A stretch of DNA of 64,000 bases from Acidobacteria bacterium 28-1 (lineage in GTDB: Bacteria > Acidobacteriota > Blastocatellia > Pyrinomonadales > Pyrinomonadaceae), in NCBI GenBank assembly GCA_002050365.1, contig MWYZ01000080.1, forward strand, positions 1 through 64,000, in the 5' to 3' direction. The first letter of the stretch is position 1. Each line of letters starts with the position of its first letter. Under the pieces are notes generated by a model. The model saw only the letters and a program-made list of their open reading frames with translations. It did no database searches and had not been told where the DNA came from. Of the stretch, positions 46,363-56,210 are shown piece by piece. The translations under genes were made by a program, and so were the position numbers.

Positions 46363-47367
46363 ATGAAAACAGCATCAGCATTTTTGTTTATTATTTTGTT
46401 TTGCATTGTTCAAATTTATTCTCAGCAACCGACTGATAGCGATGAGGTAATTAGGGTTGACACTTCGCTAGTAGTCGTGCCGACCAGAGTAACCGACCGC
46501 CGCAACCGAAACATCACCGATTTAAAGAAGGAAGATTTTCGTCTTTTCGAGGACGGCATCGAACAAACTATCGAAAGTTTTGAAGATGTTTCCGCACCTT
46601 TCACCATCGCCTTAGTGCTTGATGTCAGCGATTCGACGACGAATAAACTACAAAGTATAAAGGCGGCGGCAATCGCGTTTTTAGATCAATTGCGCCCGAA
46701 CGACCGCATATTAGTTTTTACCTTCGATAAATACTTGAATAAAATCGCCGACGGAACGGTGGAAGATTTGGGGAACGTCCAAAACTCCATCGCTTTTTCT
46801 CAAACGGGCGGCGGCACAAGTCTTTATGACGCAACGACAAGCATCAACGTTGATTACTTCGGAAAAATTGGCGGAAAAAAAGCGATGATTATTTTTACCG
46901 ACGGCATTGATACGACAAGCGTTCATCAAACTTTCGCTCGCTCCGTGCGTTTAGCGGAAGAATCCGACGTTTTAATTTACCCGATTCAATATGAAACCGT
47001 CGAAGAAGTTTTAAGGTCGAAACCGAAAATAACCGATATGCAGTCCGGCGCAAATGTTCAATTCGTCACGGCGAAAGGCGAACCGTTACCGGCGGCATAT
47101 AAACATGGAACTTTGTATCTGCGCTCGCTGGCAAACGGCACGGGTGGAACATTTTTTTACGCCGACACGATTAAGAATCTACAAAAATCGTTCGCCAAAA
47201 TCGCTCAGGAACTCGGTCAATTTTACGGTTTAAGTTATTACCCGCAAAATCAAACAGCAGACGCTAAAAGACGAAAAATAAAAGTAACGGTTAGCGTGCC
47301 GAACGCAGTCATCGAACCGCGCAAAACGTATATTTTCAATGAATTGAGAAAAAAAGTAAAAAATTAG
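46363..47367 (+). CDS. Secreted VWA-domain (VWFA-related) protein
   Basis: VRVDTSLVVVPTRVTDRRNRNITDLKKEDFRLFEDGIEQTIESFE...IALVLDVSDSTTNKL. Confidence 0.88.
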   Translation: MKTASAFLFIILFCIVQIYSQQPTDSDEVIRVDTSLVVVPTRVTDRRNRNITDLKKEDFRLFEDGIEQTIESFEDVSAPFTIALVLDVSDSTTNKLQSIKAAAIAFLDQLRPNDRILVFTFDKYLNKIADGTVEDLGNVQNSIAFSQTGGGTSLYDATTSINVDYFGKIGGKKAMIIFTDGIDTTSVHQTFARSVRLAEESDVLIYPIQYETVEEVLRSKPKITDMQSGANVQFVTAKGEPLPAAYKHGTLYLRSLANGTGGTFFYADTIKNLQKSFAKIAQELGQFYGLSYYPQNQTADAKRRKIKVTVSVPNAVIEPRKTYIFNELRKKVKN

Positions 47368-47414
47368 CCGTTGCTTTTTGCTTGTACTCTCACCCTAAAT
47401 TTTCGAAAGATTTT

Positions 47415-48605
47415 ATGACTAACTTTCCCGTCTCCGCAAACGTCGCCAAAATGAAGATGTCTTCCACGCTGAAAGCCGGACAAACGGCGGCTAATCTGCG
47501 CGACCAAGGTTTTGACGTGATTGATTTGACTTTGGGCGAGCCGGATTTTCCCACGCCCGAATTTATCAAAGAATACGCCTGTGAAGGTTTGCAGAAAAAT
47601 TTGACGAAATACACACCGACCGCCGGGCTGAAAAGTTTTCAGGAATCAATTGTCGAATTTTACGCGGAGGAATTCGGCGCGAACTTTTCACCGAAAGAAA
47701 TCATCGCCACCGACGGCGGCAAGCAGGCGCTTTTTAACGCCGCCTGCACCTTATTAAATCCGGGCGACGAAGTTTTAATTCCGAAACCGTATTGGGTAAC
47801 TTTTCCCGAAATTGCTAATTTCATAAACGCGAAAAGCATTTTTATCGAAACCGAAGAAACGAATTTTATTTTAACCGCCGAGCAAGTCAAAAATTCAATT
47901 ACCGACAAGACGAAACTTTTAATCGTCAATTCGCCGAACAATCCAACCGGAAGAGTTATTCCCGCCGATGAGATGCGACGGATTATTGAAGTTTGCGCGG
48001 AGAGAAATGTTTATGTTCTAACCGATGAATGTTATCTGTTTTTCGCCTATCCGCCCACCGAAGTTTTTACATCCGCGAGTTTGCCCGAAGATTTGCGACA
48101 ATTTGTTTGCGTTGCGGGTTCGTTTTCAAAAACATACGCGATGACGGGTTGGCGAATCGGTTATACGATTGCGAATGAAGATTGGACGCGAGAGATGACA
48201 AAACTTCAAAGTCACTCGACTTCGCATCCGACATCTTTCGTCCAATACGCTTGCGGGCGGGCGATGGAAAATCACGCAGGTTCAAAAGCGGCGGTGGGTG
48301 CAATGCTTGCCGAATATGAACGGCGAAAAGACTGGCTGATTCCCGCTTTGCAAGCAATCGAAAATTTCAAATGCGCGATGCCCGAAGGCGCGTTCTACGC
48401 ATTCGTTGACGTAAGAAATTTATTAGGCGACCGGTTCAAAACTTCCGCCGATTTCGCCGATTTTTTATTAAATAAATCTCATGTCGTCGTTACCGACGGT
48501 GAAGGTTTCGGCGCGGACGGATTTTTGCGATTTTCTTATGCGACTTCGATGGAGAATTTGCAAAATGCGGTTGAGCGAATTAGGAAAGTTTTAGAACAAT
48601 TGTAG
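47415..48605 (+). CDS. Pyridoxal phosphate-dependent aminotransferase (aspartate aminotransferase-like)
   Basis: DVIDLTLGEPDFPTPEFIKEYACEGL...IVNSPNNPTGRVIPADEM...VAGSFSKTYAMTGWRIGY. Confidence 0.93.
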   Translation: MTNFPVSANVAKMKMSSTLKAGQTAANLRDQGFDVIDLTLGEPDFPTPEFIKEYACEGLQKNLTKYTPTAGLKSFQESIVEFYAEEFGANFSPKEIIATDGGKQALFNAACTLLNPGDEVLIPKPYWVTFPEIANFINAKSIFIETEETNFILTAEQVKNSITDKTKLLIVNSPNNPTGRVIPADEMRRIIEVCAERNVYVLTDECYLFFAYPPTEVFTSASLPEDLRQFVCVAGSFSKTYAMTGWRIGYTIANEDWTREMTKLQSHSTSHPTSFVQYACGRAMENHAGSKAAVGAMLAEYERRKDWLIPALQAIENFKCAMPEGAFYAFVDVRNLLGDRFKTSADFADFLLNKSHVVVTDGEGFGADGFLRFSYATSMENLQNAVERIRKVLEQL

Positions 48606-48611
48606 TCGAAT

Positions 48612-48720
48612 TTAAATTTCACCGCCGAGACGCAGAGGTTTCGCAGAGGAACGCGGAGATAAATTGAAAATCTCTGCGCCGGCTCTGCGAGAATTCTCTG
48701 CGTCTCGGCGGTGAAATTTT
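48612..48720. repeat. Large inverted repeat (AAATTTCACCGCCGAGACGCAGAG ... CTCTGCGTCTCGGCGGTGAAATTT)
   Basis: Near-perfect outer arms plus inner GCAGAG/CTCTGC units. Confidence 0.9.
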
Positions 48721-48761
48721 GCGATTAAGTTTAAACAATAAAAACAACAAGGGGAATTTTT

Positions 48762-49715
48762 ATGAAATACAGACAATTAGGCGACAGCGATTTACAAATT
48801 TCGGAAATCAGTTTGGGGTCGTGGCTGACTTATTCCGGCGGAGTCGAACGCGAAGCAGCCGAACAATGCGTTCGCAAGGCTTTCGAGGTCGGCATTAATT
48901 TTTTCGACACGGCGAACATTTATGGCAAAGGCGCGTCCGAACTATTTTTGGGCGAAGTGTTAAAAAATGTTCCGCGTGAATCATATATTTTGGCGACGAA
49001 GTTGTATTTTCCGATGACTGAAACCGACAGCGGTTTATCACGCGTGCAAATTCATAAACAACTAAACGATTCGCTTCGCAGATTGCAGACCGATTATGTT
49101 GACCTTTATCAATGTCATCGTTACGACGAAAACACGCCGCTCGAAGAAACAATGATTGCTTTGACGGAAGTCGTGCAGGAAGGCAAAGCGCGTTATATTG
49201 GTTTCAGCGAATGGAACGCCGAACAAATCAAAGCCGCGATTGAGATAACCGGAATTGAGAAATTCATGTCTAGCCAGCCGCAATATTCAATCTTGTGGCG
49301 TGAACCGGAAGCGGAAGTTTTTCCCGTTTGCGCCGAAAACGGCATCGGGCAAATTGTCTGGTCGCCGCTCGCGCAGGGCGTTTTAACCGGAAAATATAAA
49401 GCCGGGCAACCGATTCCGCAGGATTCTCGCGCGGCAAATGATTTGATGAACGTGTTTATTGACCGTTTATTGACCGAGCCGATTTTGAACGCAGTCGAGA
49501 GATTGCGCCCGATCGCCGCCAGCGAAAATCTTTCGCTGGCGCAGTTTGCTCTGGCTTGGGTTCTTCGTGATAAACGAGTTTCTTCGGCAATCATCGGCGC
49601 TACTCGCCCCGAACAAGTCGCTGATAACGCAGCCGCCTCGGGCGTTCGCCTTTCACCGGAAACTTTAACGGCAATTGATGAAATAATAAAGTCGGTTATT
49701 CTTAGTGCTGATTAG
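48762..49715 (+). CDS. Aldo/keto reductase (voltage-gated K+ channel beta subunit-like)
   Basis: MKYRQLGDSDLQISEISLGSWLTYSGGVEREAAEQCVRKAFEVGINFFDTANIYGKGASE. Confidence 0.93.
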   Translation: MKYRQLGDSDLQISEISLGSWLTYSGGVEREAAEQCVRKAFEVGINFFDTANIYGKGASELFLGEVLKNVPRESYILATKLYFPMTETDSGLSRVQIHKQLNDSLRRLQTDYVDLYQCHRYDENTPLEETMIALTEVVQEGKARYIGFSEWNAEQIKAAIEITGIEKFMSSQPQYSILWREPEAEVFPVCAENGIGQIVWSPLAQGVLTGKYKAGQPIPQDSRAANDLMNVFIDRLLTEPILNAVERLRPIAASENLSLAQFALAWVLRDKRVSSAIIGATRPEQVADNAAASGVRLSPETLTAIDEIIKSVILSAD

Positions 49716-49786
49716 GCAAAATTCTTTTCTAAATTATGTGAATCGACACTAAAAAGAAAAATCAGTTTAATATAAAAGTTAATCGT

Positions 49787-49906
49787 TAGTCGGGAGCGCA
49801 GGCATCTTGCCTGCCACGGCGCCAAGCAATCTAAAATTGCCGATTATCAACCGTTTTAGATTGCTAATGCAATCCTGGCAGGCAAGATGCCTGCGCTCCC
49901 GACTAA
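49787..49906. repeat. Palindromic repeat element (TTAGTCGGGAGCGCAGGCATCTTGCCTGCC ... GGCAGGCAAGATGCCTGCGCTCCCGACTAA)
   Basis: Long complementary outer arms; nested inner arms GCAATCTAAAA/TTTTAGATTGC. Confidence 0.93.
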
Positions 49907-49945
49907 AACACTTTTTTGGATTAACTGTTTGGTACTGATTCACAT

Positions 49946-50031
49946 AATTTAAAATTCAAGATTTAAGATTAAAATTCAAGTTTCGATCCTTCAATCCTAT
50001 AAATCAAGAATCCTAGATCTTCAATCTTATT
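49946..50031. repeat. Degenerate 7-nt-period repeat (AATTCAA/GATTTAA family)
   Basis: AATTTAA|AATTCAA|GATTTAA|GATTAAA ... AATCAAG|AATCCTA|GATCTTC|AATCTTA. Confidence 0.65.
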
Positions 50032-51196
50032 TGAGGCGTGGTCGGTCACGATACCACGGCGTTTTGAAGCGGAAGAGATTAGCGATGGTGCGCGTCGGGC
50101 TGAGCAGCATACGGCTGAAAATAATAACGTAAAAGTTGTCTGTTCGGCGCTCGATGCGTTCCATCACAAAGCGGTCGATAGCATCCTCTGCGATGAGCAT
50201 TGCCGTTCCGCCGAGCGGAGTCGTCACAAGGTCTTCGTAGGTTTGTTTGCCTTTTAAGCCGACGTTACCGATTGAGGCTTGACTGATCGGTCCGATTTCA
50301 AACTGCGTACTCCACGCGGCTGACCACACCAACGCTTTCATACGGCTTCGCCAATAATCCGCCGATTTGCCGAAACGCTGTTTCAATCCTTTTGGGTCAT
50401 TTTGGACTTGTATAAAACCAGTGAATGAGCCTTGCATCGGATGTGCGATATAGTTCGTAAAAAATCTGCCGCCGTCCGCCCAACCGTGCAAGGATTTTAC
50501 CGATTTAATGTAATCGCCGAAGAAATTGCCTTTTAGTTCGCGCCGCGTCTTTGCCTGCGTGAAGGCATAACCGTGCTGTATGGCGAGAAACATCAACGAC
50601 TGCTTAATCGCCGAACGCCACCGAAAACTTTGATCAATTTTATTTGCGGTATCATCCAGCGCATCTTCATCGTTAGAAAACGAGTTTGCGCCTTGTGATT
50701 TTGAAGCGGAATAATAAATACGTTTGTCTTTTTCAGACTTGCTTTCTTTTTGATTAAACGAAAAAGATTTGACGTTTAAACCGTCGGTTGGACGAAAATA
50801 CTGGGAAGAATTTCTAATAAAAATATCCGGCTGAAAAATTAGACGTGGATTTTTTGCCCAATCGCCGGATAATAATTCTCTGTAACGACGTTCTAAATTA
50901 ATGTTCGACTTTGTATTCGGCGCGGCTTTGTCATATTGTTCGCGCCCGCGCGTGGCAGAGATGTTTGCGCGAATGTAATATTTTGAAGACGAATCTTCCG
51001 AATTGTCGTCGTTGAGATTTTCTCCCAAAACAATTTCGCCATCTGTTTGTGGCTCGATTTCTAATGTTTTCGATTGCAGTTCGGAAGACGAAATTTGCCG
51101 CCAATCTTTATCTTGGGCAAAAACAGTTTGTGAGCAAACTACAAACAAAATCAAAAAGGAAAGCGGAAAAAATCGCTTTACATTATTTAAAGACAT
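50027..51196 (-). CDS. Hypothetical secreted protein
   Basis: Signal peptide MSLNNVKRFFPLSFLILFVVCSQTVFAQ; 389 aa. Confidence 0.65.
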   Translation of the reverse strand: MSLNNVKRFFPLSFLILFVVCSQTVFAQDKDWRQISSSELQSKTLEIEPQTDGEIVLGENLNDDNSEDSSSKYYIRANISATRGREQYDKAAPNTKSNINLERRYRELLSGDWAKNPRLIFQPDIFIRNSSQYFRPTDGLNVKSFSFNQKESKSEKDKRIYYSASKSQGANSFSNDEDALDDTANKIDQSFRWRSAIKQSLMFLAIQHGYAFTQAKTRRELKGNFFGDYIKSVKSLHGWADGGRFFTNYIAHPMQGSFTGFIQVQNDPKGLKQRFGKSADYWRSRMKALVWSAAWSTQFEIGPISQASIGNVGLKGKQTYEDLVTTPLGGTAMLIAEDAIDRFVMERIERRTDNFYVIIFSRMLLSPTRTIANLFRFKTPWYRDRPRLK

Positions 51197-51442
51197 CCTT
51201 TGTTACCTCAATATAGAATAAATTTCACCGAGTAAGACGCGCGAGAGCATTAGTTATGGGAAAGGCTGCATCGGTGTTGCAGATAAACTAAAAGCGCAAA
51301 TCTTCTTCTGCAGTTTATATTAAATCATTTGTTAAATTAACAAAAATCCATTGTCAAGTAAATTCAATAATTTCTTTATTAAAATCAGAAAAGTGTCGAC
51401 TGCTCGGTCAACGTCTAATAGGCAAATTTTAATTTTTACAGG

Positions 51443-52945
51443 TTACTTTCCGCCCGTCATCAGCAAACCGATTTTCTCTTTGCTCGTCGTTTTCGGGTTG
51501 ACTTCACCGACGATTTTCCCTTTGTGAAAAACTAGCAACCGGTCAGCCAGCGCGGTAACTTCTTCAAGTTCGGCGGAAACTAATAGCACGGCGGTTCCCG
51601 CATCGCGCAAAGCAATTAATTTGCGATGAATAAATTCGATTGCTCCGATGTCCACGCCGCGCGTCGGCTGCGAAACGAGCAGCAATTTCGGCTTTAATCC
51701 AAACTCTCTGCCGATAATTAATTTTTGCTGATTTCCGCCCGACAGTGCTTTGGCTGAAAGTTCCGCGTTCGGCGGGCGCACGTCAAAATTTTCGATAATT
51801 TCTTTAACCCGACGGTCAATCGCCGAATCAATCAAAAATCCGCTTGCGCTTGCCACCGGCGGGCGATAATGAACACCGAGCATCGAATTTTCCGCCAGAT
51901 TAAAATCGAGCAGAAGCCCGCGCCGGTGGCGGTCTTCGGGAATATGCGCGATACCGAGTTCTTTGTGCTGTCGTGCCGAGATGTGGGTGATGTTTGTCCC
52001 TTCAAAATAAATCTTTCCGCTTAAATTTGCGGTCGGAATTAAACCGGCAATTGCTTCGATGAGTTCAGTTTGACCGTTGCCTTCGATTCCCGCAATGCCG
52101 ACAATCTCACCGGTTTTGACTTCAAAAGAAACGCCGCCCAACGCCGCGCCGTGCGCGTTTTTGACCGAGAGATTTTCGACGGTTAAAATCGCTTCTTTCG
52201 GCTGCGCGTCGGTTTTCTCGACGCGCAGCAAAACATCGCGCCCGACAATCATTCGAGCCAAATCCTTCGCGCTCGTCTCTGACGTTTTAACTTCGCCGAC
52301 CGTTTTACCGTCGCGCATTACGGTTACAGAATCCGAAATCGCCAACACTTCTTCGAGTTTGTGCGTGATGATAACGACGGTTTTTCCCTGCTCTCGCATT
52401 TGACGCAGAATCTGGAAAAAATCTTCGGTTTCCTGCGGCGTTAAAACCGCCGTCGGCTCGTCTAAAATCAAAAGCTGCGCGTTGCGGTAAAGTGCTTTTA
52501 ATAATTCGACGCGCTGCTGTGCGCCGACTGAAATGTCCTCGATTAACGCTTTCGGATTTACGCCCAAACGCAATTCATTTGACAAAGCCAAAATGTCTGC
52601 GTTCGCCTTGTCTAAATCAAGATTTGCCGCGCCGCCCGTTTCCGCACCCAAAATGATATTTTCGGCAACCGTCATCGTATCCACCAACATAAAATGCTGA
52701 TGCACCATTCCAATTCCGAGCGCGATTGCGTCGTGCGGATTTTTTATCGAAACGGGTTTTCCGTCAATTAAAATCTCGCCGCTGTCAGCCGTGTAAAAGC
52801 CGTAAGCGACGCGCATAACAGTAGATTTGCCCGCGCCGTTTTCGCCGACAATCGCGTGAATCGTGCCTTTTTCGATTTTAATGGAAACCTTGTCGTTGGC
52901 GACGACGTTGCCGAATGTTTTGGTTATATTTTTTAGTTCGAGCAT
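51443..52945 (-). CDS. Nucleoside/simple-sugar ABC transporter, double ATP-binding protein (YufO/BmpB-like)
   Basis: [45 protein letters not shown]...[34 protein letters not shown]; second domain [14 protein letters not shown]. Confidence 0.95.
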   Translation of the reverse strand: MLELKNITKTFGNVVANDKVSIKIEKGTIHAIVGENGAGKSTVMRVAYGFYTADSGEILIDGKPVSIKNPHDAIALGIGMVHQHFMLVDTMTVAENIILGAETGGAANLDLDKANADILALSNELRLGVNPKALIEDISVGAQQRVELLKALYRNAQLLILDEPTAVLTPQETEDFFQILRQMREQGKTVVIITHKLEEVLAISDSVTVMRDGKTVGEVKTSETSAKDLARMIVGRDVLLRVEKTDAQPKEAILTVENLSVKNAHGAALGGVSFEVKTGEIVGIAGIEGNGQTELIEAIAGLIPTANLSGKIYFEGTNITHISARQHKELGIAHIPEDRHRRGLLLDFNLAENSMLGVHYRPPVASASGFLIDSAIDRRVKEIIENFDVRPPNAELSAKALSGGNQQKLIIGREFGLKPKLLLVSQPTRGVDIGAIEFIHRKLIALRDAGTAVLLVSAELEEVTALADRLLVFHKGKIVGEVNPKTTSKEKIGLLMTGGK

Positions 52946-52948
52946 TTT

Positions 52949-53344
52949 TCAAATTCTCTCAACTCGGCTTCGCAACCAATTCTCAATTTCATCAGTTTGC
53001 CAAACATCCGATTCAACATTTAAGGAAAGCTCAATGATTTCGATTAACCCGAAATTCAAAACGAAACCGTTTAGTTCGAGAAAAATTTGCGTCAGATGTG
53101 TTGCCGTACGTTTATTTCCGCCGAGCCAGGGATGGTTTTTAATAAGTCCAAAACAAAGCGTCGCGGCTTGCCGAATAACATCGGCACTTTCATATAAAGC
53201 GGCGTGTTTCGGACGAGCCAATGCCGATTCAATCAATGTTTTATCAAAAATTCCAATTCGGCTTTCACCATAAAATCTCATCAAATCACAGTTATGTTCA
53301 ACTGCTTCCAGATATGTGAGATAGATGAACCTTTTAATCGCCAA
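52949..53344 (-). CDS. Doc/Fic family death-on-curing toxin
   Basis: TLIESALARPKHAALYESADVIRQAATLCFGLIKNHPWLGGNKRTATHLTQIFLELNG. Confidence 0.9.
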   Translation of the reverse strand: MAIKRFIYLTYLEAVEHNCDLMRFYGESRIGIFDKTLIESALARPKHAALYESADVIRQAATLCFGLIKNHPWLGGNKRTATHLTQIFLELNGFVLNFGLIEIIELSLNVESDVWQTDEIENWLRSRVERI

Positions 53345-53600
53345 GCCGTTTTAGCTCCTCATTTACTTCACGATTTTCGTCCAAAAGGCGTTTTGAAATG
53401 GCTTTCATTTTGGATGAAGGAGATGTAATTTCACTTTCAATTTTTCCATTTTGATATGTTAAAACTACTAATGAATTTTTGGCTAAATCTTGCGCCTCGA
53501 TTATTTCTTGCGGAATCTCAACCACCCACGAATCCCATTTGGGTTTGTCGATTTGAACTTCTTCTGCTTCGGTTTGTTCAATTTCTAAAATCTCAGGCAT
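53334..53600 (-). CDS. Cognate antitoxin with AbrB-like N-terminal region
   Basis: WDSWVVEIPQEIIEAQDLAKNSLVVLTYQNGKIESEI...ISKRLLDENREVNEELKRLGD; 11-nt overlap with doc. Confidence 0.75.
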   Translation of the reverse strand: MPEILEIEQTEAEEVQIDKPKWDSWVVEIPQEIIEAQDLAKNSLVVLTYQNGKIESEITSPSSKMKAISKRLLDENREVNEELKRLGD

Positions 53601-53646
53601 TATTTTTCTCCTTGTGATGAAATAATTATAGCACCGGATTATTAAG

Positions 53647-54702
53647 CTACTTTGCCATCGCGTCCGTAACTGTGATTTCGCCCGCCACAATCTTGCCTCT
53701 CGCTTCTTCTACTCGCTGCAAAATTTCCGGCGAAATTAAATTTCTATTATTCTCGTCCATCATGTAAGCCACGCCGTCTTTGTCGAGTCCGAAGACGTGA
53801 AAGCCGCCTTTGAAATTGCCGCCGAGAACTTCTTTGACGACATCGTAAACCGCGTTATCCACGCGCTTGACCATCGAGGTTAGAACGAATCCGGGTTTCA
53901 CGCCGTTCTGGTTAGAGTCAACGCCGATGACAAATTTATTCGCTTCGCCCTCGGCGTTTTTGCCAAATCGCTCAACGGCGTCAAACGCGCCCAAACCGGA
54001 ATTTCCCGCCGCCGTAAAAATCACGTCCGCACCTTGATTGATTTGCGAAAGCGCAAGTTCTTTTCCTTTGCCCGGATTGTTCCATGCCGAATCAGTTACG
54101 CCGACATAATTAGCGATGACGGTTGCATTTGGATTAACCGATTTTGCGCCCTCTTCGTAACCGGTTTTGAAACGATGAATAAGCGGAATATCCATCCCGC
54201 CGACAAAACCCAAAACGCCGGTTTTAGATTTTTGCGCGGCAATCATTCCGACCAGGTATGAGCCTTCGTGTTCGCGGAAAACGAGTGAGGCAACGTTTTG
54301 TTTCGGCGTTTTGCCGTCTTTTTCAAAAATCACGCCGTCCACAATCGCAAATTTGATTTCCGGATAATCGTCGGCGACTTTTTGCATAATCGGACCTTGC
54401 GCGAAACCGATGCCGATTATCAAATCGAAATTCTTTTCGGCAAAAGCCCGCATCGCCGGCTCAATCGAAGTCGGATTGCCCGGCTCGACATCGTAGAGAC
54501 AAATCGGCAAATCTCGTTCGGCGCGCCGCACGCCTTCCCAAGCCGCCGCATTAAACGAACGGTCATTTTTGCCGCCGATGTCGAAGACGATGCCGACTTT
54601 CATTTGGCAATCTTTTTTTGCTTCAGTTTTTGTTCCGCAGGAAGAAACGCCGAAAACTATCAGAGAAGCGACGAGCAGAAAATATAAATTTTTGATTTTC
54701 AT
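53647..54702 (-). CDS. BMP family nucleoside-binding ABC transporter lipoprotein
   Basis: SSCGTKTEAKKDCQMKVGIVFDIGGKNDRSFNAAAWEGVRRAERDL...IIGIGFAQGPIMQKVADDYPEIKFAIVDG. Confidence 0.94.
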   Translation of the reverse strand: MKIKNLYFLLVASLIVFGVSSCGTKTEAKKDCQMKVGIVFDIGGKNDRSFNAAAWEGVRRAERDLPICLYDVEPGNPTSIEPAMRAFAEKNFDLIIGIGFAQGPIMQKVADDYPEIKFAIVDGVIFEKDGKTPKQNVASLVFREHEGSYLVGMIAAQKSKTGVLGFVGGMDIPLIHRFKTGYEEGAKSVNPNATVIANYVGVTDSAWNNPGKGKELALSQINQGADVIFTAAGNSGLGAFDAVERFGKNAEGEANKFVIGVDSNQNGVKPGFVLTSMVKRVDNAVYDVVKEVLGGNFKGGFHVFGLDKDGVAYMMDENNRNLISPEILQRVEEARGKIVAGEITVTDAMAK

Positions 54703-54795
54703 ATTTTATCTTTTCTACAGAGAACACATAGGTTTAACGAGGAAACGTTTAAATTTATCATAAAAATCCCTTTTAAAACTCTACGTCCTCTGTGG

Positions 54796-56112
54796 CTAAA
54801 TTATTTCTTTAATCAACTCAAATTTTCCAGAAGGTTTTCCGTCATCAATTTTATATGCATTCGCCAATTTTTTATAGATTAGATGCGTTTGCGTTTTGTT
54901 TCGACAAAAAATTACGCCCAAAGTTTCGCCCGATTTTACTCGATCGCCGAGTTTCTTTACGCATTCGTAGCCAACCGCGAAATCAATTTTATCTTCGACC
55001 TTAATTCTGCCGCCGCCAATTCGAGAAATGCTTTCGCCAATTGCGCCCGCGTCAATTTCAGCGATAAAACCCGTTTTTTCAGTTTTAATTTCAACTTCAA
55101 TTAAATTTTTGTCGAGCAAAGTTTCAGGGTTATCGCAAATTTCAGCCGCTCCGCTTTGGCACTCGATGTTTTGGCGGAACTTTTCCAATGCCGCACCCGA
55201 ATCCAAAACACTTTGAACTTTGAACTTTGAACTTTGAACCGTTTTTTCAACGCCGCACAAAATTAACATTCGCGCCGCTAATTCGATTGAAAGTTCGAGC
55301 GTCTGGTGCATCTGCTTATCAATTTCACCGCGTAGAATCTTAACGCACTCAAAAACTTCGAGCGCATTTCCGACGAATTTTCCGAGCGGCTGATTCATAT
55401 CGGAAATTACGGCTTCGGTTTTCACGCCGAAAGCGTTTCCCGTTTGGCACAACGCGGCAGCAAGATTCTTTGCGTTATCGAGATTTTGCATAAATGCGCC
55501 GCTTCCCGTTTTGACATCCAACACGAGCGCGTCCAAACCTTCCGCCAATTTTTTCGACATTATCGAAGCAACGATCAGCGGAATTGATTCGACCGTCGCC
55601 GTCGCGTCACGAAGTGCGTAAAGTTTTTTATCGGCAGGCGCGATTTTCGCCGTTTGTCCCGACATTGCAAAGCCGCAAGTTTTAAGCGTTTCTTTAAATT
55701 CTTCGGTTGAAAGGTTGACGTTGTAACCTCTTATTGCTTCGAGTTTGTCGAGCGTTCCGCCTGTGTGTCCGAGCCCGCGCCCGGAAATCATCGGAACGAA
55801 AATGCCACACGCGGCAGCTATCGGCGCAATTATCAAAGAAGTTTTATCGCCGACTCCGCCCGTCGAATGTTTGTCGGCAAGCGGCACATCAATCTCAGAG
55901 AAATTTAAACGCTCGCCCGAATTTAACATCGCTTCGGTCAAAGCATTTTGCTCTTCCTGTGCCAAACCGCTCATAAACATCGCCATCAGCAACGCCGACG
56001 TTTGATAATCTGCCCAAGTTTCATCGGTTACGCCCCTAATAAAAGCGTTTATTTCTTGGCGCGATAAAATTTCACCATCGCGTTTTTTGGCGATAATTTC
56101 TTGCGGTTTCAT
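54796..56112 (-). CDS. deoA: Thymidine/pyrimidine-nucleoside phosphorylase
   Basis: EIIAKKRDGEILSRQEINAFIRGVTD...PLADKHSTGGVGDKTSLIIAPIAAACGIFVPMISGRGLGHTGGTLDKLEAI. Confidence 0.94.
   Translation of the reverse strand: MKPQEIIAKKRDGEILSRQEINAFIRGVTDETWADYQTSALLMAMFMSGLAQEEQNALTEAMLNSGERLNFSEIDVPLADKHSTGGVGDKTSLIIAPIAAACGIFVPMISGRGLGHTGGTLDKLEAIRGYNVNLSTEEFKETLKTCGFAMSGQTAKIAPADKKLYALRDATATVESIPLIVASIMSKKLAEGLDALVLDVKTGSGAFMQNLDNAKNLAAALCQTGNAFGVKTEAVISDMNQPLGKFVGNALEVFECVKILRGEIDKQMHQTLELSIELAARMLILCGVEKTVQSSKFKVQSVLDSGAALEKFRQNIECQSGAAEICDNPETLLDKNLIEVEIKTEKTGFIAEIDAGAIGESISRIGGGRIKVEDKIDFAVGYECVKKLGDRVKSGETLGVIFCRNKTQTHLIYKKLANAYKIDDGKPSGKFELIKEII
55209..55239. repeat. In-ORF heptamer repeat (ACTTTGA)x4 inside the phosphorylase gene
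   Basis: ACTTTGA|ACTTTGA|ACTTTGA|ACTTTGA|AC encodes VQSSKFKVQS. Confidence 0.95.
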
Positions 56113-56210
56113 TGAAGAAAATTTAGAAACTTATTTTATGCGATTCGGTCGAAAACTGTGTTCAAAATTTTGTTTATTTTTTCGCCGATTTCGGGCATAA
56201 TAAATTTACT

